Of a stretch of 64,000 nucleotides of DNA, positions 42,437 to 51,502 are shown piece after piece. Made by a program: the position numbers and the translations under genes. The notes under the pieces are model-generated. The model worked only from the letters and a program-made list of their open reading frames with translations. It was not told where the DNA came from and made no database searches. The stretch spans positions 2,584,552-2,648,551 of the forward strand of contig NZ_LR698973.1 in NCBI RefSeq assembly GCF_902381825.1, written 5' to 3'. Source of the stretch: Pseudocoprococcus catus. Lineage in GTDB: Bacteria; Bacillota; Clostridia; Lachnospirales; Lachnospiraceae. Within the stretch, counting starts at the first letter, position 1. The number at the start of each line of letters is the position of its first letter.

Positions 42437-43000
42437 TTGCAGGAAGAAGTAAATCAGAAAGTGATCAGCCTGAGCATCCAGGGAGTCAGGATCACTGCCA
42501 GTGTGCTAAAAGCAGCCCTTCGGAAGTTCCTGGAAATGGACAACCGGAGGAAACAGAAAGCAACGCAGGTGAAAATGGCTGAAAAGACCGGACGGGCTCA
42601 GGAGAAAGGAAGGGAAAAAGCCCGAAAAAAGATTGAAAAGAAAAAGCCACATGGAAAGCAGACCATCAAGCAGCTGAATGCACAGGGAGTACAGCTTTCC
42701 AACATAAAGATCACAGATGAAAATATCAAATCCTTTGACCGTGTGGCAAGAAAGTACGGGATTGATTACAGCCTGAAAAAAGAAGTCGGTGCGGATCCAG
42801 CGAAATATCTGGTCTTCTTTAAGGCTAAAGATGTGGATGTGATGACAGCGGCTTTCCGGGAATATGCCGGAGTAGAACTGAAAAAGAAACAGGTGAAGAA
42901 ACCATCTGTCAGAAAGAAACTGCAGAAATCTGTAGAAAGAAAAGCAAAGCACCGCCAGCGTGTGAAGCAGAGACAAAAATCCAGAGGTCAGGAACGATGA
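42437..43000 (+). CDS. pcfB: PcfB family protein (DUF3801)
   Basis: 187 residues from TTG 42437 immediately after the upstream stop. 'VNQKVISLSIQGVRITASVL' and 'DFDRVARKYGIDYSLKKE'-like 'SFDRVARKYGIDYSLKKE' match PcfB of pCF10-type conjugation systems, a relaxosome accessory factor that helps recruit the relaxase to the coupling protein. The C-terminus is strongly basic. It overlaps virD4 by 4 bp. Confidence 0.9.
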   Translation: MQEEVNQKVISLSIQGVRITASVLKAALRKFLEMDNRRKQKATQVKMAEKTGRAQEKGREKARKKIEKKKPHGKQTIKQLNAQGVQLSNIKITDENIKSFDRVARKYGIDYSLKKEVGADPAKYLVFFKAKDVDVMTAAFREYAGVELKKKQVKKPSVRKKLQKSVERKAKHRQRVKQRQKSRGQER

Positions 43001-44820
43001 TGCGGGAGAAATTACAGAAGGTCCAGATCAAACGGCTGGTGATCTTAAATCTCCCATATTTCTTTATCTTCTATGTAGCAGATAAAGGATCCTGGCTGTA
43101 CCGACATTGCCTGGGAGAAAGCATGGTCCAGAGACTTGGCGTGATGTTAGTCAATTTCCGACTGGCATTTTTAAGCTGGCTGCCAAGTATCGCTTTGCAG
43201 GATCTTACGGTAGGTGTTCTGGTTGCAGGTGCATTAAAACTGGTGGTCTACTATCGTTCTAAAAATGCAAAGAAGTTCCGGCAGGGTGTGGAGTATGGAT
43301 CCGCAAGATGGGGAAATAGAAAAGATATCGAACCCTTCATGGATCCGGTCTTTGAAAACAATGTCATCCTCACAGAAACGGAACGTCTGACCATGAACAG
43401 CCGGCCAAAAGCCCCAAAGTATGCCAGAAATAAAAATGTGATCGTCATCGGTGGTTCCGGATCCGGTAAGACAAGATTCTATGTGAAGCCCAATCTTATG
43501 CAGATGACGGACCACGTATCCTATGTGGTCACTGATCCAAAGGGTACGATCATCGTTGAATGCGGGAAGATGCTGGTAAATGGAGGATACCGGATCAAGG
43601 TATTAAATACGATCAACTTTAAAAAGTCCATGCATTATAATCCGTTCCATTATATCCGGAGTGAAAAAGACATCTTAAAGCTGGTCAATACCATTATCGC
43701 AAATACCAAGGGTGAGGGCGAAAAATCAACGGAAGATTTCTGGGTCAAGGCCGAGCGTCTTTTGTATTCTGCACTGATCGGATACATCTGGTATGAGGCA
43801 CCGGAGGAAGAACAGAACTTTTCTACTTTGCTGGAATTTATCAACGCCAGTGAGACCAGGGAGGATGATGAAGAATTTAAAAATGCAGTGGATGAATTGT
43901 TTGAAGAACTGGAAGCAGAAAATCCGGAACACTTTGCAGTAAGGCAATATCGCAAGTACAAGCTTGCTGCCGGCAAAACTGCGAAGTCGATTTTGATTTC
44001 CTGTGGTGCCAGACTTGCACCATTTGACATTCAGGAACTAAGAGAAATCATGTCATATGACGAAATGGAACTGGATATGATCGGTGATCAGAGAACAGCT
44101 ATGTTTGTCATCATCAGCGATACAGATGACACATTCAACTTTGTGGTAGCAATCATGTACACCCAGCTCTTTAACCTGCTTTGTGATAAAGCGGATGATG
44201 AGCATGGAGGCCGACTTCCCTATCATGTACGGCTGCTTCTTGATGAGTTCAGCAATATCGGACAGATTCCAAAATTCGACAAGTTGATTGCTACGATCCG
44301 AAGCAGGGAAATCTCCGCTTCTATCATTCTGCAGTCACAATCTCAGCTGAAAACCATCTATAAGGATGCTGCAGAGACGATCACAGGTAACTGTGACACT
44401 GTTCTTTTCCTTGGTGGAAAGGAAAGTTCCACACTGAAAGAAATATCAGAAACTCTGGGAAAGGAAACCATTGATCTTTACAACACATCAGACACCAGAG
44501 GCAGCAACCGATCCTATGGACTGAACTATCAAAAGACAGGAAAAGAACTGATGAGTAGAGATGAGCTGGCGGTCATGGATGGAGAAAAATGTATCTTACA
44601 GCTTCGAGGAGTCCGGCCGTTTTTAAGCAACAAATATGACATCACAAAGCACAAACGGTACAAGGAACTTGCCGATTTCAATAAGAATAATGCGTTTGAT
44701 GTCGAAAAATATCTGGCACACCGACTGGTGCTGTCGGAAGATACAGAATTTGAAATGTATGAAGTAACTGTAACACAAGAAGACGTATCAGCGATTGAAG
44801 CTGAGGAAGGTGAGGACTGA
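42997..44820 (+). CDS. virD4: VirD4-like type IV coupling protein
   Basis: 607 residues. Two N-terminal membrane segments (about 12-30 and 50-85) are followed by Walker A 'VIGGSGSGKTRFYVKP' near residue 150, 'VVTDPKGTII', Walker B-like 'LLLDEFSNIGQIP' and 'ILQSQSQLKTIY'. It couples the relaxase-DNA complex to the secretion channel (TraG/PcfC type). It is the second gene of the pcfB operon and runs up to the split maff2. Confidence 0.95.
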   Translation: MMREKLQKVQIKRLVILNLPYFFIFYVADKGSWLYRHCLGESMVQRLGVMLVNFRLAFLSWLPSIALQDLTVGVLVAGALKLVVYYRSKNAKKFRQGVEYGSARWGNRKDIEPFMDPVFENNVILTETERLTMNSRPKAPKYARNKNVIVIGGSGSGKTRFYVKPNLMQMTDHVSYVVTDPKGTIIVECGKMLVNGGYRIKVLNTINFKKSMHYNPFHYIRSEKDILKLVNTIIANTKGEGEKSTEDFWVKAERLLYSALIGYIWYEAPEEEQNFSTLLEFINASETREDDEEFKNAVDELFEELEAENPEHFAVRQYRKYKLAAGKTAKSILISCGARLAPFDIQELREIMSYDEMELDMIGDQRTAMFVIISDTDDTFNFVVAIMYTQLFNLLCDKADDEHGGRLPYHVRLLLDEFSNIGQIPKFDKLIATIRSREISASIILQSQSQLKTIYKDAAETITGNCDTVLFLGGKESSTLKEISETLGKETIDLYNTSDTRGSNRSYGLNYQKTGKELMSRDELAVMDGEKCILQLRGVRPFLSNKYDITKHKRYKELADFNKNNAFDVEKYLAHRLVLSEDTEFEMYEVTVTQEDVSAIEAEEGED

Positions 44821-44948
44821 TATGAAAGAAAGAATTCGAGCACCCTGCTACTACTGATAAGGGTACAAAAAGGTCTGAATAAAAGGGAAAGGAGTAGAGC
44901 CAAACGCTTACAGACCATAAGAAAAAGCGTTTGTTCATACATTTGATT

Positions 44949-45107
44949 ATGGCTTTTTTTAGCAGTGCAATCAATATCCTTCAGACACTGGTCGTTGCAA
45001 TCGGTGCCGGTCTTGGTGTCTGGGGTGTAATCAACCTGATGGAAGGTTATGGAAACGACAACCCGGGTGCAAAATCCCAGGGAATTAAGCAGCTCATGGC
45101 TAATTAG
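44949..45107 (+). pseudogene. maff2: 5' fragment of maff2, interrupted by the nested element
   Basis: MAFFSSAINILQTLVVAIGA and on to 'GAKSQGIKQLMAN' then a stop. Intact Maff2 proteins are about 70 residues and continue after 'QLM' with a Gly-rich hydrophobic helix. That missing part is found in frame at 55679-55759. The 5' piece still encodes a membrane peptide of 52 residues. Confidence 0.88.
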
Positions 45108-45151
45108 ATGTAATAAAAGCGGAGAAAGGAAAAGCACAATCCAGACGGAAC

Positions 45152-45174
45152 CGGCGGTGTAGTCAAGAAATATT
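45152..45174. repeat. Inverted end repeat of nested element (left)
   Basis: CGGCGGTGTAGTCAAGAAAT followed by ATT; the reverse complement of 55621-55642 with a few differences. Likely recombinase binding. Confidence 0.75.
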
Positions 45175-45201
45175 GTGGAAACGCAAGATTTCTGCTATAA
45201 T
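45173..45201 (+). promoter_or_regulatory. Promoter near left end of nested element
   Basis: TTGTGG (45173) and TATAAT (45196) with 17-bp spacing. It drives the small HTH gene and overlaps the end repeat. Confidence 0.7.
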
Positions 45202-45243
45202 GGGTATAAAACACTTGACGATGGAAAGAAAGGCGGGAAGCCT

Positions 45244-45453
45244 ATGCACATTAGTTATCAGCCACTATGGAACACACTGAAAGAGCGTGGCATGAGGAAA
45301 GAGGATTTGCGGCTTGCCGCCGGTCTTACCACAAATATGATTGCCAACATGGGCAAGGGAAAGAATATCAGCATGGAAACGCTGGTTCGCATTTGTGAAG
45401 CCTTGAATTGTGGTATTATGAATGTGATTAAATTAGAACAGGACAATATCTAA
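45244..45453 (+). CDS. Small XRE/Cro-type regulator
   Basis: 69 residues (MHISYQPLWNTLKERGMRKE) from the ATG at 45244. It is a single helix-turn-helix domain with 'DLRLAAGLTTNMIANMGKGK' and 'ETLVRICEALNCGI', as in YozG-like Cro/C1 proteins. It lies just inside the left end and may control recombinase or transfer genes. Confidence 0.9.
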   Translation: MHISYQPLWNTLKERGMRKEDLRLAAGLTTNMIANMGKGKNISMETLVRICEALNCGIMNVIKLEQDNI

Positions 45454-45674
45454 AGCGATATAATTTTATATTTGATTCGATTTGCACAAAAAATTAAATT
45501 TTAATGGTGTATATTTTCTATTGTACCCAATGTAAATAAGTGCTATCATAAAATAAAACAAGTACATTTGAAACATTTTATGATTTGAGAGTGTGCTTGC
45601 AGGTTAGTAGCATATTGCCAATAACTGAATACAAAAAATGTAGGTTCTGGTCATTTTAGAAAGGAGCATTGTTT

Positions 45675-46202
45675 ATGAAAAAATTTAGTAAAAGATTGTT
45701 TACCTCGTTGGTAGCGTTTTGTATGCTTTTTTCTGTGAGTGCGGTTCCTGCTTTTGCAGCGGAAACAACAACGGAAATAACGGATACTCAACAGCCGGTA
45801 GTCATTGGAGAATATGACGGATACTTAACCGATGTTATGATTTCCGATGGTGTCACCAAAAGAGCAGTCGCTAATGTTCGTATTAACTCTTATGCAACTT
45901 ATGATGAGGATGATGGGATTCAAGTTCATGTGAAGTTGTATGTACCGTGGTATGAATCTCCAAAACCGGAGTTCACTGGTATGACTGGTACAGTTAATGT
46001 GCTTATGAACAAAAAATCCACCAATACGGCATTTGCAGAATTAGCCGACGGTGAAGAAACAATCGAAACTGATGTGGATACTGGAAGAACAGGTAATAGC
46101 GGAGATAAGGGAACGGTTTCTGTTTCTGGTGTTGCTACCGCTAATAATGCCTTGGCAGGCGGTGGAGCTTTCGCTATTTCTTACCCTGTGACACTTCCCT
46201 AA
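45675..46202 (+). CDS. Secreted hypothetical protein
   Basis: 175 residues. It has a clear signal peptide (MKKFSKRLFTSLVAFCMLFS, cleavage after 'AFA'). The mature part is a beta-rich domain with 'YDGYLTDVMISDGVTKRAV' and a Gly-rich end 'ATANNALAGGGAFAISYPV'. Start is 8 nt after AAGGAG. No family recognised. The GC content is lower than in the rest of the element, suggesting later acquired cargo together with the next gene. Confidence 0.75.
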   Translation: MKKFSKRLFTSLVAFCMLFSVSAVPAFAAETTTEITDTQQPVVIGEYDGYLTDVMISDGVTKRAVANVRINSYATYDEDDGIQVHVKLYVPWYESPKPEFTGMTGTVNVLMNKKSTNTAFAELADGEETIETDVDTGRTGNSGDKGTVSVSGVATANNALAGGGAFAISYPVTLP

Positions 46203-46245
46203 TTAAATGCAAAACAGTTGTGAATTAAGGTTGGTAATAGGTAAA

Positions 46246-46671
46246 ATGAAACGGTTATTGGCAATATGCGTATGTTTTTTTATGTGTGTAGGCTTATGTT
46301 CGTGTGATTCTTCCCAAACTCGGTCGGTATCATCATATAACTGGTCTTTAGAATTTATTACTGATTTAGATGGTAATATGTTATTCTCAGGTTCAGTGCA
46401 TGATGACATACCAGTATTGGATTTGACATTGAGTTTTGAAGAAAAAAGTTTTATCTTAACAGATAACACTCATAAACAAGAATGGACAGGTACATATTCG
46501 CTTGAAAAGATTGACAATTCTTCTTCGAAACTCGGATTAACTTTTGAAAATTTAGAGGAGCCTGTTACAGGCGTATATGGAACAAGAGTTTATTCTGATG
46601 ATTCAGAAAGCGCAACAATTACATTACAAACTGATGAAAATATCCTGTCTTTTGTTGGAGAAGATTCATAA
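46246..46671 (+). CDS. Lipoprotein, hypothetical
   Basis: About 141 residues from the ATG at 46246 (MKRLLAICVCFFMCVGLCSC). The lipobox is 'GLCSC'. The mature region reads 'YNWSLEFITDLDGNMLFSG' and 'HKQEWTGTYSLEKID', a beta-rich small domain. The ribosome binding site is weak (AAGG at 46227). It lies 43 bp after the secreted protein and shares the terminator at 46674. Confidence 0.7.
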   Translation: MKRLLAICVCFFMCVGLCSCDSSQTRSVSSYNWSLEFITDLDGNMLFSGSVHDDIPVLDLTLSFEEKSFILTDNTHKQEWTGTYSLEKIDNSSSKLGLTFENLEEPVTGVYGTRVYSDDSESATITLQTDENILSFVGEDS

Positions 46672-46673
46672 AT

Positions 46674-46717
46674 AAAAACAGCCGCTGTAGGAACAAAATC
46701 CTACAACGGCTGTTTTT
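46674..46717. terminator. Bidirectional terminator
   Basis: AAAAACAGCCGCTGTAGGA pairs with TCCTACAACGGCTGTTTTT around a 6-nt loop. It serves the lipoprotein gene and the convergent HTH gene. Confidence 0.92.
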
Positions 46718-47537
46718 ATTTCCACGGCCTGCGCCGGAAGTTCATACCAGACTGTTTTATCAGCGGGGATTTCTTGAACAGCTTTTTCAAAAGGCTTCGT
46801 TCCTCTTGTGAGAGCCGCTTGTATTTGAGCCGGAACGCCTTGCAGAATATCTCCGTGAATTGCTGAACCCTGTCCCCCGGAGATTGCATGGCCTTTTGTA
46901 CTTCCCGTATAAGTTCATCGGCAGGCGTGGTATCCGGCGCACTTTCGCTGTCATTTTCGTGCGCCTTGCGTATATCATGGAGAATGACGTCCCATGTTTT
47001 GTGCGTCACATGGCAGAAAAAATCTTCTTCCTCTATCTGACAGGCTTCCAACACTTTGATTGCCCGGTCTGCCGCAGCTTCGGGGTGTTCTTCCAGTACC
47101 ATAGCCCGTAAAGCAGCCAGTGAGCTGTTTGTGTCATGGAAGTGCATGGTTGCTATCCCGTCCACATAGATTTCTGCGTCTGCCAGCAATTCCTTAAATT
47201 TTTCATGGGAGATAATCTCACACAGCAGCCGGTTATTGAAGCGTTCACTTTTCAGCAGTTCCACGACTTCATCACTCAAATGTAATTCTTCTATCGGGGT
47301 GTTTTCATATCTCCGATTATTGGTAAGGCCGAGCAGATAGTCAACCGACACCTGATAGAAGTCTGCCAGCTTCAACAGGCTGCCGTGGTTAATTTCCTTG
47401 TATTCGTCGTTGTCGTTTTCATAACTGCCGAGGGCTGATTTTGAAATGCCGGTTTCCTGTGCCAGTTCTTCCAGATTCAAGCCCCGTTCCACCCGTAAAT
47501 CTTTCAGGCGTTCCTGTACGGAAATGCGGGTTTTCAT
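46716..47537 (-). CDS. XRE family regulator with long C-terminal domain
   Basis: About 273 residues (MKTRISVQERLKDLRVERGL) from the ATG at 47537; GTG 47543 is possible. The N-terminal helix-turn-helix has 'NLEELAQETGISKSALGSYE' and 'LKLADFYQVSVDYLLGLTNN'. A long helical domain follows, ending in a basic tail 'RRRPWK'. It is a common regulator in serine-recombinase IMEs of gut Firmicutes and probably represses mobilization genes. Confidence 0.9.
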   Translation of the reverse strand: MKTRISVQERLKDLRVERGLNLEELAQETGISKSALGSYENDNDEYKEINHGSLLKLADFYQVSVDYLLGLTNNRRYENTPIEELHLSDEVVELLKSERFNNRLLCEIISHEKFKELLADAEIYVDGIATMHFHDTNSSLAALRAMVLEEHPEAAADRAIKVLEACQIEEEDFFCHVTHKTWDVILHDIRKAHENDSESAPDTTPADELIREVQKAMQSPGDRVQQFTEIFCKAFRLKYKRLSQEERSLLKKLFKKSPLIKQSGMNFRRRPWK

Positions 47538-48072
47538 AAACACATCGCTCCTTCCTGCGGCTGGCTGCCGCTGTTATTCCTTATTATACCATATACCGTT
47601 CCGAAATCGTGGAATTTTTCGATTTTGGGGCGGTTTTCCTATTTTATGGACATACGGGAAAGGGTTCAAAAATGAGCTATGATTAAGTCAGTTCATCGAT
47701 GGATTATTTCCAATCGAATGACCGGCCTGATGGGATATGCTCCCCGGCGATGTAGCGCAACGACCTGCGGCAAGGAAATGGAGGAACCTTGACCGCAGCG
47801 AGCGTACCAACGGGAACGAAACGCCGCTGTGAGATTCAGGGGCAGGAACGACAGCAGGACAACCCGGCAGAACTGATACCAAAACGCTACCCAAACACGA
47901 CAAATCGGCGGGGTGTAGTCTGCCCCGTCCGTAATACTATGGGGCATTTCAAAGCGGCTCTATGGCCGTATTTTCCTTGAAAATCGCCCCGAAACATGAC
48001 ACCAAAAACCTTTATCCGCCTGTTCCCGTTGTTACGGCTGAAATGGGCGGATTTTCTATGATAGGAGGCACT
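47538..48072. other. Gene-free stretch, candidate oriT/leading region of nested element
   Basis: No gene with a ribosome binding site is seen in these 535 bases. The sequence is GC-rich and holds a CGGGG/CCCCG hairpin at 47909-47927 after 'CCAAACACGACAAATCGG'. Such a stretch beside the mobilization genes could contain the transfer origin or the regulator operators. Confidence 0.4.
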
Positions 48073-48258
48073 ATGCCGAGAATGAGCAAGAAACGGAAGT
48101 TGGAGCTTTCCTTCTTCCTCAATGACCGGGGGCGTGTGGCCTACAACGACCTGTGCCGGAAGTGCCAGCATAAGTGCAAGCAGAGTTTCCGGGCTGTCGT
48201 GATAGACTGCCCCCATTACCTGTCAAAACGAGCCAAGCGAAAGGAGAAAATCAGTTAA
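48073..48258 (+). CDS. Small basic Cys-containing protein
   Basis: 61 residues starting MPRMSKKRKLELSFFLNDRG behind AGGAGG. Cysteines in 'YNDLCRKCQHKCKQSF' and 'DCPHY' suggest metal binding. It directly abuts the next gene (TAA then ATG), so it is part of the mobilization operon. Commonly seen in such IMEs; function unknown. Confidence 0.8.
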   Translation: MPRMSKKRKLELSFFLNDRGRVAYNDLCRKCQHKCKQSFRAVVIDCPHYLSKRAKRKEKIS

Positions 48259-48591
48259 ATGGAATTTGAATTTATGAGCGCAGACACGGTTCTGCCGCCT
48301 TGTATGCCGCTACCCGCCGCAATGCTTCGGCTGCCGATCAGCAGCACAGCAAAAGTCATGTATGCCCGTCTGCTGAACACCACCCTTACGGCAGGGATAG
48401 AGGATAGCAACGGCATTTTGTTTGTCCGTTTTCCTATCATGGAATTAGCGGCAGCCCTCTCCCGCAGCCCCGTCACTGTGAAGCGTTCCCTGAAAGAATT
48501 GGAGGACATCGGGCTTATCCTGCGGGTGCGCCGGGGTGTGGGAGAACCAAACCGCATTTACACGCTGCTTCCCAAAGGAGGGCTGCCATGA
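48259..48591 (+). CDS. RepA_N-like winged-helix protein
   Basis: 110 residues. 'LPISSTAKVMYARLLNTTL' and 'LFVRFPIMELAAALSRSPVT' resemble the DNA-binding N-terminus of replication initiator A proteins, with the helix-turn-helix in 'SRSPVTVKRSLKELEDIGLI'. Without the usual C-terminal domain it may be a small initiator or a regulator. It overlaps the next gene by 4 bp. Confidence 0.8.
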   Translation: MEFEFMSADTVLPPCMPLPAAMLRLPISSTAKVMYARLLNTTLTAGIEDSNGILFVRFPIMELAAALSRSPVTVKRSLKELEDIGLILRVRRGVGEPNRIYTLLPKGGLP

Positions 48592-48890
48592 TAAATGAGA
48601 AGCTGGAAAAGCTGAATCAGGAGATTGCCAAAGGCGAAGCCAGACTGCGGCGGGCGCAGCATGAAGAAAAAATACTGGAACACCAGGTGAAGCAGCTTAC
48701 CCGGAAGGAACGGACGCACCGGCTCTGTACCAGAGGAGCTATGCTGGAAAGTTTCCTTTTAAGGCCGGAAGTGCTGACAGACGAGGATGTGATGGACATT
48801 CTGAAACAGGCATTTTCTCAAAGTGGCATGAAGGAAATAGTTGCAGAAAGCGTGAAAGGGCGGGTAGCCGGGGAATCCCTTACGGAGTAA
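48588..48890 (+). CDS. DUF3847 family protein
   Basis: 100 residues. The N-terminal coiled coil 'EKLEKLNQEIAKGEARLRRA' and the segment 'RTHRLCTRGAMLESFLLRPE' match DUF3847, a family known from mobilizable elements next to relaxase genes. It is probably a relaxosome accessory protein. Confidence 0.88.
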   Translation: MINEKLEKLNQEIAKGEARLRRAQHEEKILEHQVKQLTRKERTHRLCTRGAMLESFLLRPEVLTDEDVMDILKQAFSQSGMKEIVAESVKGRVAGESLTE

Positions 48891-49202
48891 GGGCGCAACT
48901 ATACACCACCTGAAGGTAGTGTGTTGCGCCCTGCCGGGGCTTCCTGCGGAAAGCGGATGATTGCCCGCAGCGTTCCGGCTCCAGCCAATCATCACAGGGG
49001 AAGCTACACTTCCCCTGCGCTGGCTGCCGCCAGCTACCCCTTTGTGGACTTGCCGCCCGGAAACACCTTGCGCTGCAAGCTGTTCCCGTTCAGCAAGTTT
49101 ATTCAAATCCAATCACAATTACATTTTTCAAGATTATTTTCAAACCGTCTCATTGCATGGAGTAGTCTACTCCACTATAATTAAGGCAGGAGGTGTTGAG
49201 AA
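48891..49202. other. Hairpin-bearing intergenic region upstream of MGMT-like gene
   Basis: A strong dyad GGGCGCAAC (48891) / GTTGCGCCC (48923) encloses ACACCACC-TGAA-GGTAGTGT. This is the clearest inverted repeat close to the relaxase gene and a candidate transfer origin. Beyond it I see no gene in these 312 bases. Confidence 0.5.
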
Positions 49203-49682
49203 ATGGCGAATGAAGATAAAAAAGATTTTAATGCCATGCTACACGATAGCAAGGATATGCCTAAATTTCAGACCATTACCGACCAGAAAAGCATTGAGAA
49301 ATATGGCGGAAGCAGAATGTATTTTGCCCCGCCAATCGATTATGACAAGGTAATGAAACTAATTCCTTATGGCAAAGTAATTACTGTCGGAAAAATCCGT
49401 GAATATTTTGCTGAACTGAATGGAGCGGATTTCACAGAGCCTATTACAGCAGGAATTTTTGTATCTATTGCAGCATGGGCGAGTTACCAGCGTTCCGAAG
49501 ATGAAACCCCGTATTGGCGAACCTTAAAGGCAAACGGGGAATTGAACGCAAAATATCCCGGCGGTATAGAAGCACAAAAGGAAAAACTGGAAGCAGAAGG
49601 CCACACAATTATTCAGAAAGGACGCACAAATATAAAGTATTTCGTAAAGGACTATGAAAGCGTTCTTTTTGATTTGAGATAG
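49203..49682 (+). CDS. MGMT-family alkyltransferase-like protein without the active cysteine
   Basis: 159 residues behind AGGAGG. The C-terminal domain has 'IPYGKVITVGKIREYFAELN', 'TPYWRTLKANGELNAKYPGG' and 'AEGHTIIQKGRTNI', the order found in the DNA-binding domain of O6-alkylguanine transferases. The PCHR active-site motif is missing; the matching place reads 'ITAGIFVSIAAWAS'. It may flag alkylated bases as alkyltransferase-like proteins do. Lower GC than the genes around it suggests a separate cargo gene. Confidence 0.75.
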   Translation: MANEDKKDFNAMLHDSKDMPKFQTITDQKSIEKYGGSRMYFAPPIDYDKVMKLIPYGKVITVGKIREYFAELNGADFTEPITAGIFVSIAAWASYQRSEDETPYWRTLKANGELNAKYPGGIEAQKEKLEAEGHTIIQKGRTNIKYFVKDYESVLFDLR

Positions 49683-49841
49683 GAATTTTGAGTTGTAAAA
49701 TATCCCATCATCGGGCCAACCTGACCCGAACTTTCAAAACTGAATACCAGCCGCCCACCGGCGGCACCACCGAGCAGGAAATCTTGAAACAGGTTCCCTG
49801 CTCTTTTTTTGCCCGGACGCCGGGAGAAAGGAGGACACGAC

Positions 49842-51431
49842 TTGCCATGCCCGCACTTTGATGTGAAAATCATCCAGCGCAGCAAGCGCCAGTCAGCCGT
49901 TGCGTCTGCCGCCTACCAGAGCGGGGAACGGCTGTTTTCCGAATACGACCAGAAACAGAAATACTATTCCCATAAAAGCGAAATCGTCCACACCGAAATC
50001 ATGCTGCCGCCCCATGCCCCGCCGGAGTACGCAGACCGGAATACCTTGTGGAACGCCGCCGAAGCCATCGAAAAACAATGGAACTCCCAGCTTGCCCGGA
50101 GGTTCGTGCTTGCCATACCGAGGGAACTTCCCCGGTCACAGTACGCCGACCTTATCCGGGACTACTGCCGGGAGTTTTTCGTTTCCAAGGGCATGATTGC
50201 CGATTTTGCCATCCATGACAAGGGGGACGGAAATCCCCACGCCCACATCCTTCTTACCATGCGGGCGATGGACGAACAGGGCAAGTGGCTTCCCAAGAGC
50301 CGGAAGGTCTACGACCTTGACGAGAACGGCGAGCGTATCCGGCTTGCGTCCGGCAGATGGAAAAGCCACAAGGAGGATACCGTGGACTGGAACGACCAGA
50401 AGTACGCTGAGATATGGCGGCAGGGCTGGGCTGACACAGCGAACCGCTATCTGGAAGCCATCGGCAGCCCGGAGCGCCTTGACCTTCGCTCCTATGTGCG
50501 ACAGGGGATTGATAAAATCCCCACTGTCCACATGGGGCCAGCGGTCAGCCAGTTGGAGAAAAAAGGCATACAGACCAACATCGGCAACCTGAACCGGGAC
50601 ATCAAAGCCGCCAATTCCCTCATGCAGTCTATCCGGCAGATGGTACGCAGCTTAAAGGGCTGGCTGTCCGGCCTGAAAGAGAAAAAGGCGGCGCTGCTGG
50701 AAGCGCTGGAACAGGCAAAGGAGCCGACCATCCCCGAACTGCTTTCCCGGTATCTGGATAAACGGAGCGAGGAACGTACCGGCTGGACTTCCAAGGGGAA
50801 GTTAAAAGGAACCGTTGGCGATTTCAACAAGGTTATGGAAGCCCTTGACTTCCTGCGGCAGAAAGAGATTTCCACCGTAGAGAGCCTTGACGCCTATCTG
50901 GATGAAGCCAGCGCACAGGCCGTTTCCATCCGTGAGGAAATCAGGCCGATGGAGAAACGTGTGAAAGAGATTGACCGGCTGCTTTTCCATATCGGGAACT
51001 TTGAAGCAAACAAGCCGGTTCATGCGAAATATGCCGCTATCCGCTGGAAGAAACCCAAGGAGAAATTTGCCGCCGACCATAAGGAGGAACTGGACGCCTA
51101 CAACGCTGCCCTGCGGTATTTCAAGGTTCACCTTGATGGGGCGAAGTACAGCACAAAGAAGCTGGCCGGGGAACAGGCACAGCTTTCAGAGAATATCGCT
51201 TCCAAGACGGAAGCGCTGACTGCCGTACAGGAGGATGTAAAGATTTTGCGGGATGTGCGCCACTGGCTCAATCAGGTTTTACCATCCGAGCAGTACCGCC
51301 AGACCGCAGAGCCGGGAAAGAAACCGTCCATCCAGCAGGCGGTCAAAGGCCGGGAGCAGCGTATCCGGGAGGAACAGGCAGAGAAACACCAGCAGCCCCG
51401 CCGCCAGCAAAAACAGGATATGGAACTTTAA
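49842..51431 (+). CDS. MobA/MobL family relaxase
   Basis: 529 residues from TTG 49842, 6 nt after AAAGGAGG; the overlapping ATG is out of frame. 'FDVKIIQRSKRQSAVASAAY' is the MobA/MobL N-terminus, and the three-histidine metal motif is in 'HDKGDGNPHAHILLTMR' with an upstream His in 'IVHTEIMLPPHAP'. The C-terminal half is a coiled coil. It nicks oriT and leads the strand through the ICE channel, so this element can hitchhike on its host ICE. Confidence 0.95.
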   Translation: MPCPHFDVKIIQRSKRQSAVASAAYQSGERLFSEYDQKQKYYSHKSEIVHTEIMLPPHAPPEYADRNTLWNAAEAIEKQWNSQLARRFVLAIPRELPRSQYADLIRDYCREFFVSKGMIADFAIHDKGDGNPHAHILLTMRAMDEQGKWLPKSRKVYDLDENGERIRLASGRWKSHKEDTVDWNDQKYAEIWRQGWADTANRYLEAIGSPERLDLRSYVRQGIDKIPTVHMGPAVSQLEKKGIQTNIGNLNRDIKAANSLMQSIRQMVRSLKGWLSGLKEKKAALLEALEQAKEPTIPELLSRYLDKRSEERTGWTSKGKLKGTVGDFNKVMEALDFLRQKEISTVESLDAYLDEASAQAVSIREEIRPMEKRVKEIDRLLFHIGNFEANKPVHAKYAAIRWKKPKEKFAADHKEELDAYNAALRYFKVHLDGAKYSTKKLAGEQAQLSENIASKTEALTAVQEDVKILRDVRHWLNQVLPSEQYRQTAEPGKKPSIQQAVKGREQRIREEQAEKHQQPRRQQKQDMEL

Positions 51432-51502
51432 CCAATCAGGCGCTTGCCATTTTCCCCGTGAGAATGACAGGCGCTTTTTCTATTTTCAGGAGGATTTGCC
51501 TA

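Noticed and set aside
44821..44948. Separate small gene MKERIRAPCYY at 44822
   Set aside because: Only 11 codons with no ribosome binding site; the stretch instead shows an AAACGCTT/AAGCGTTT hairpin.
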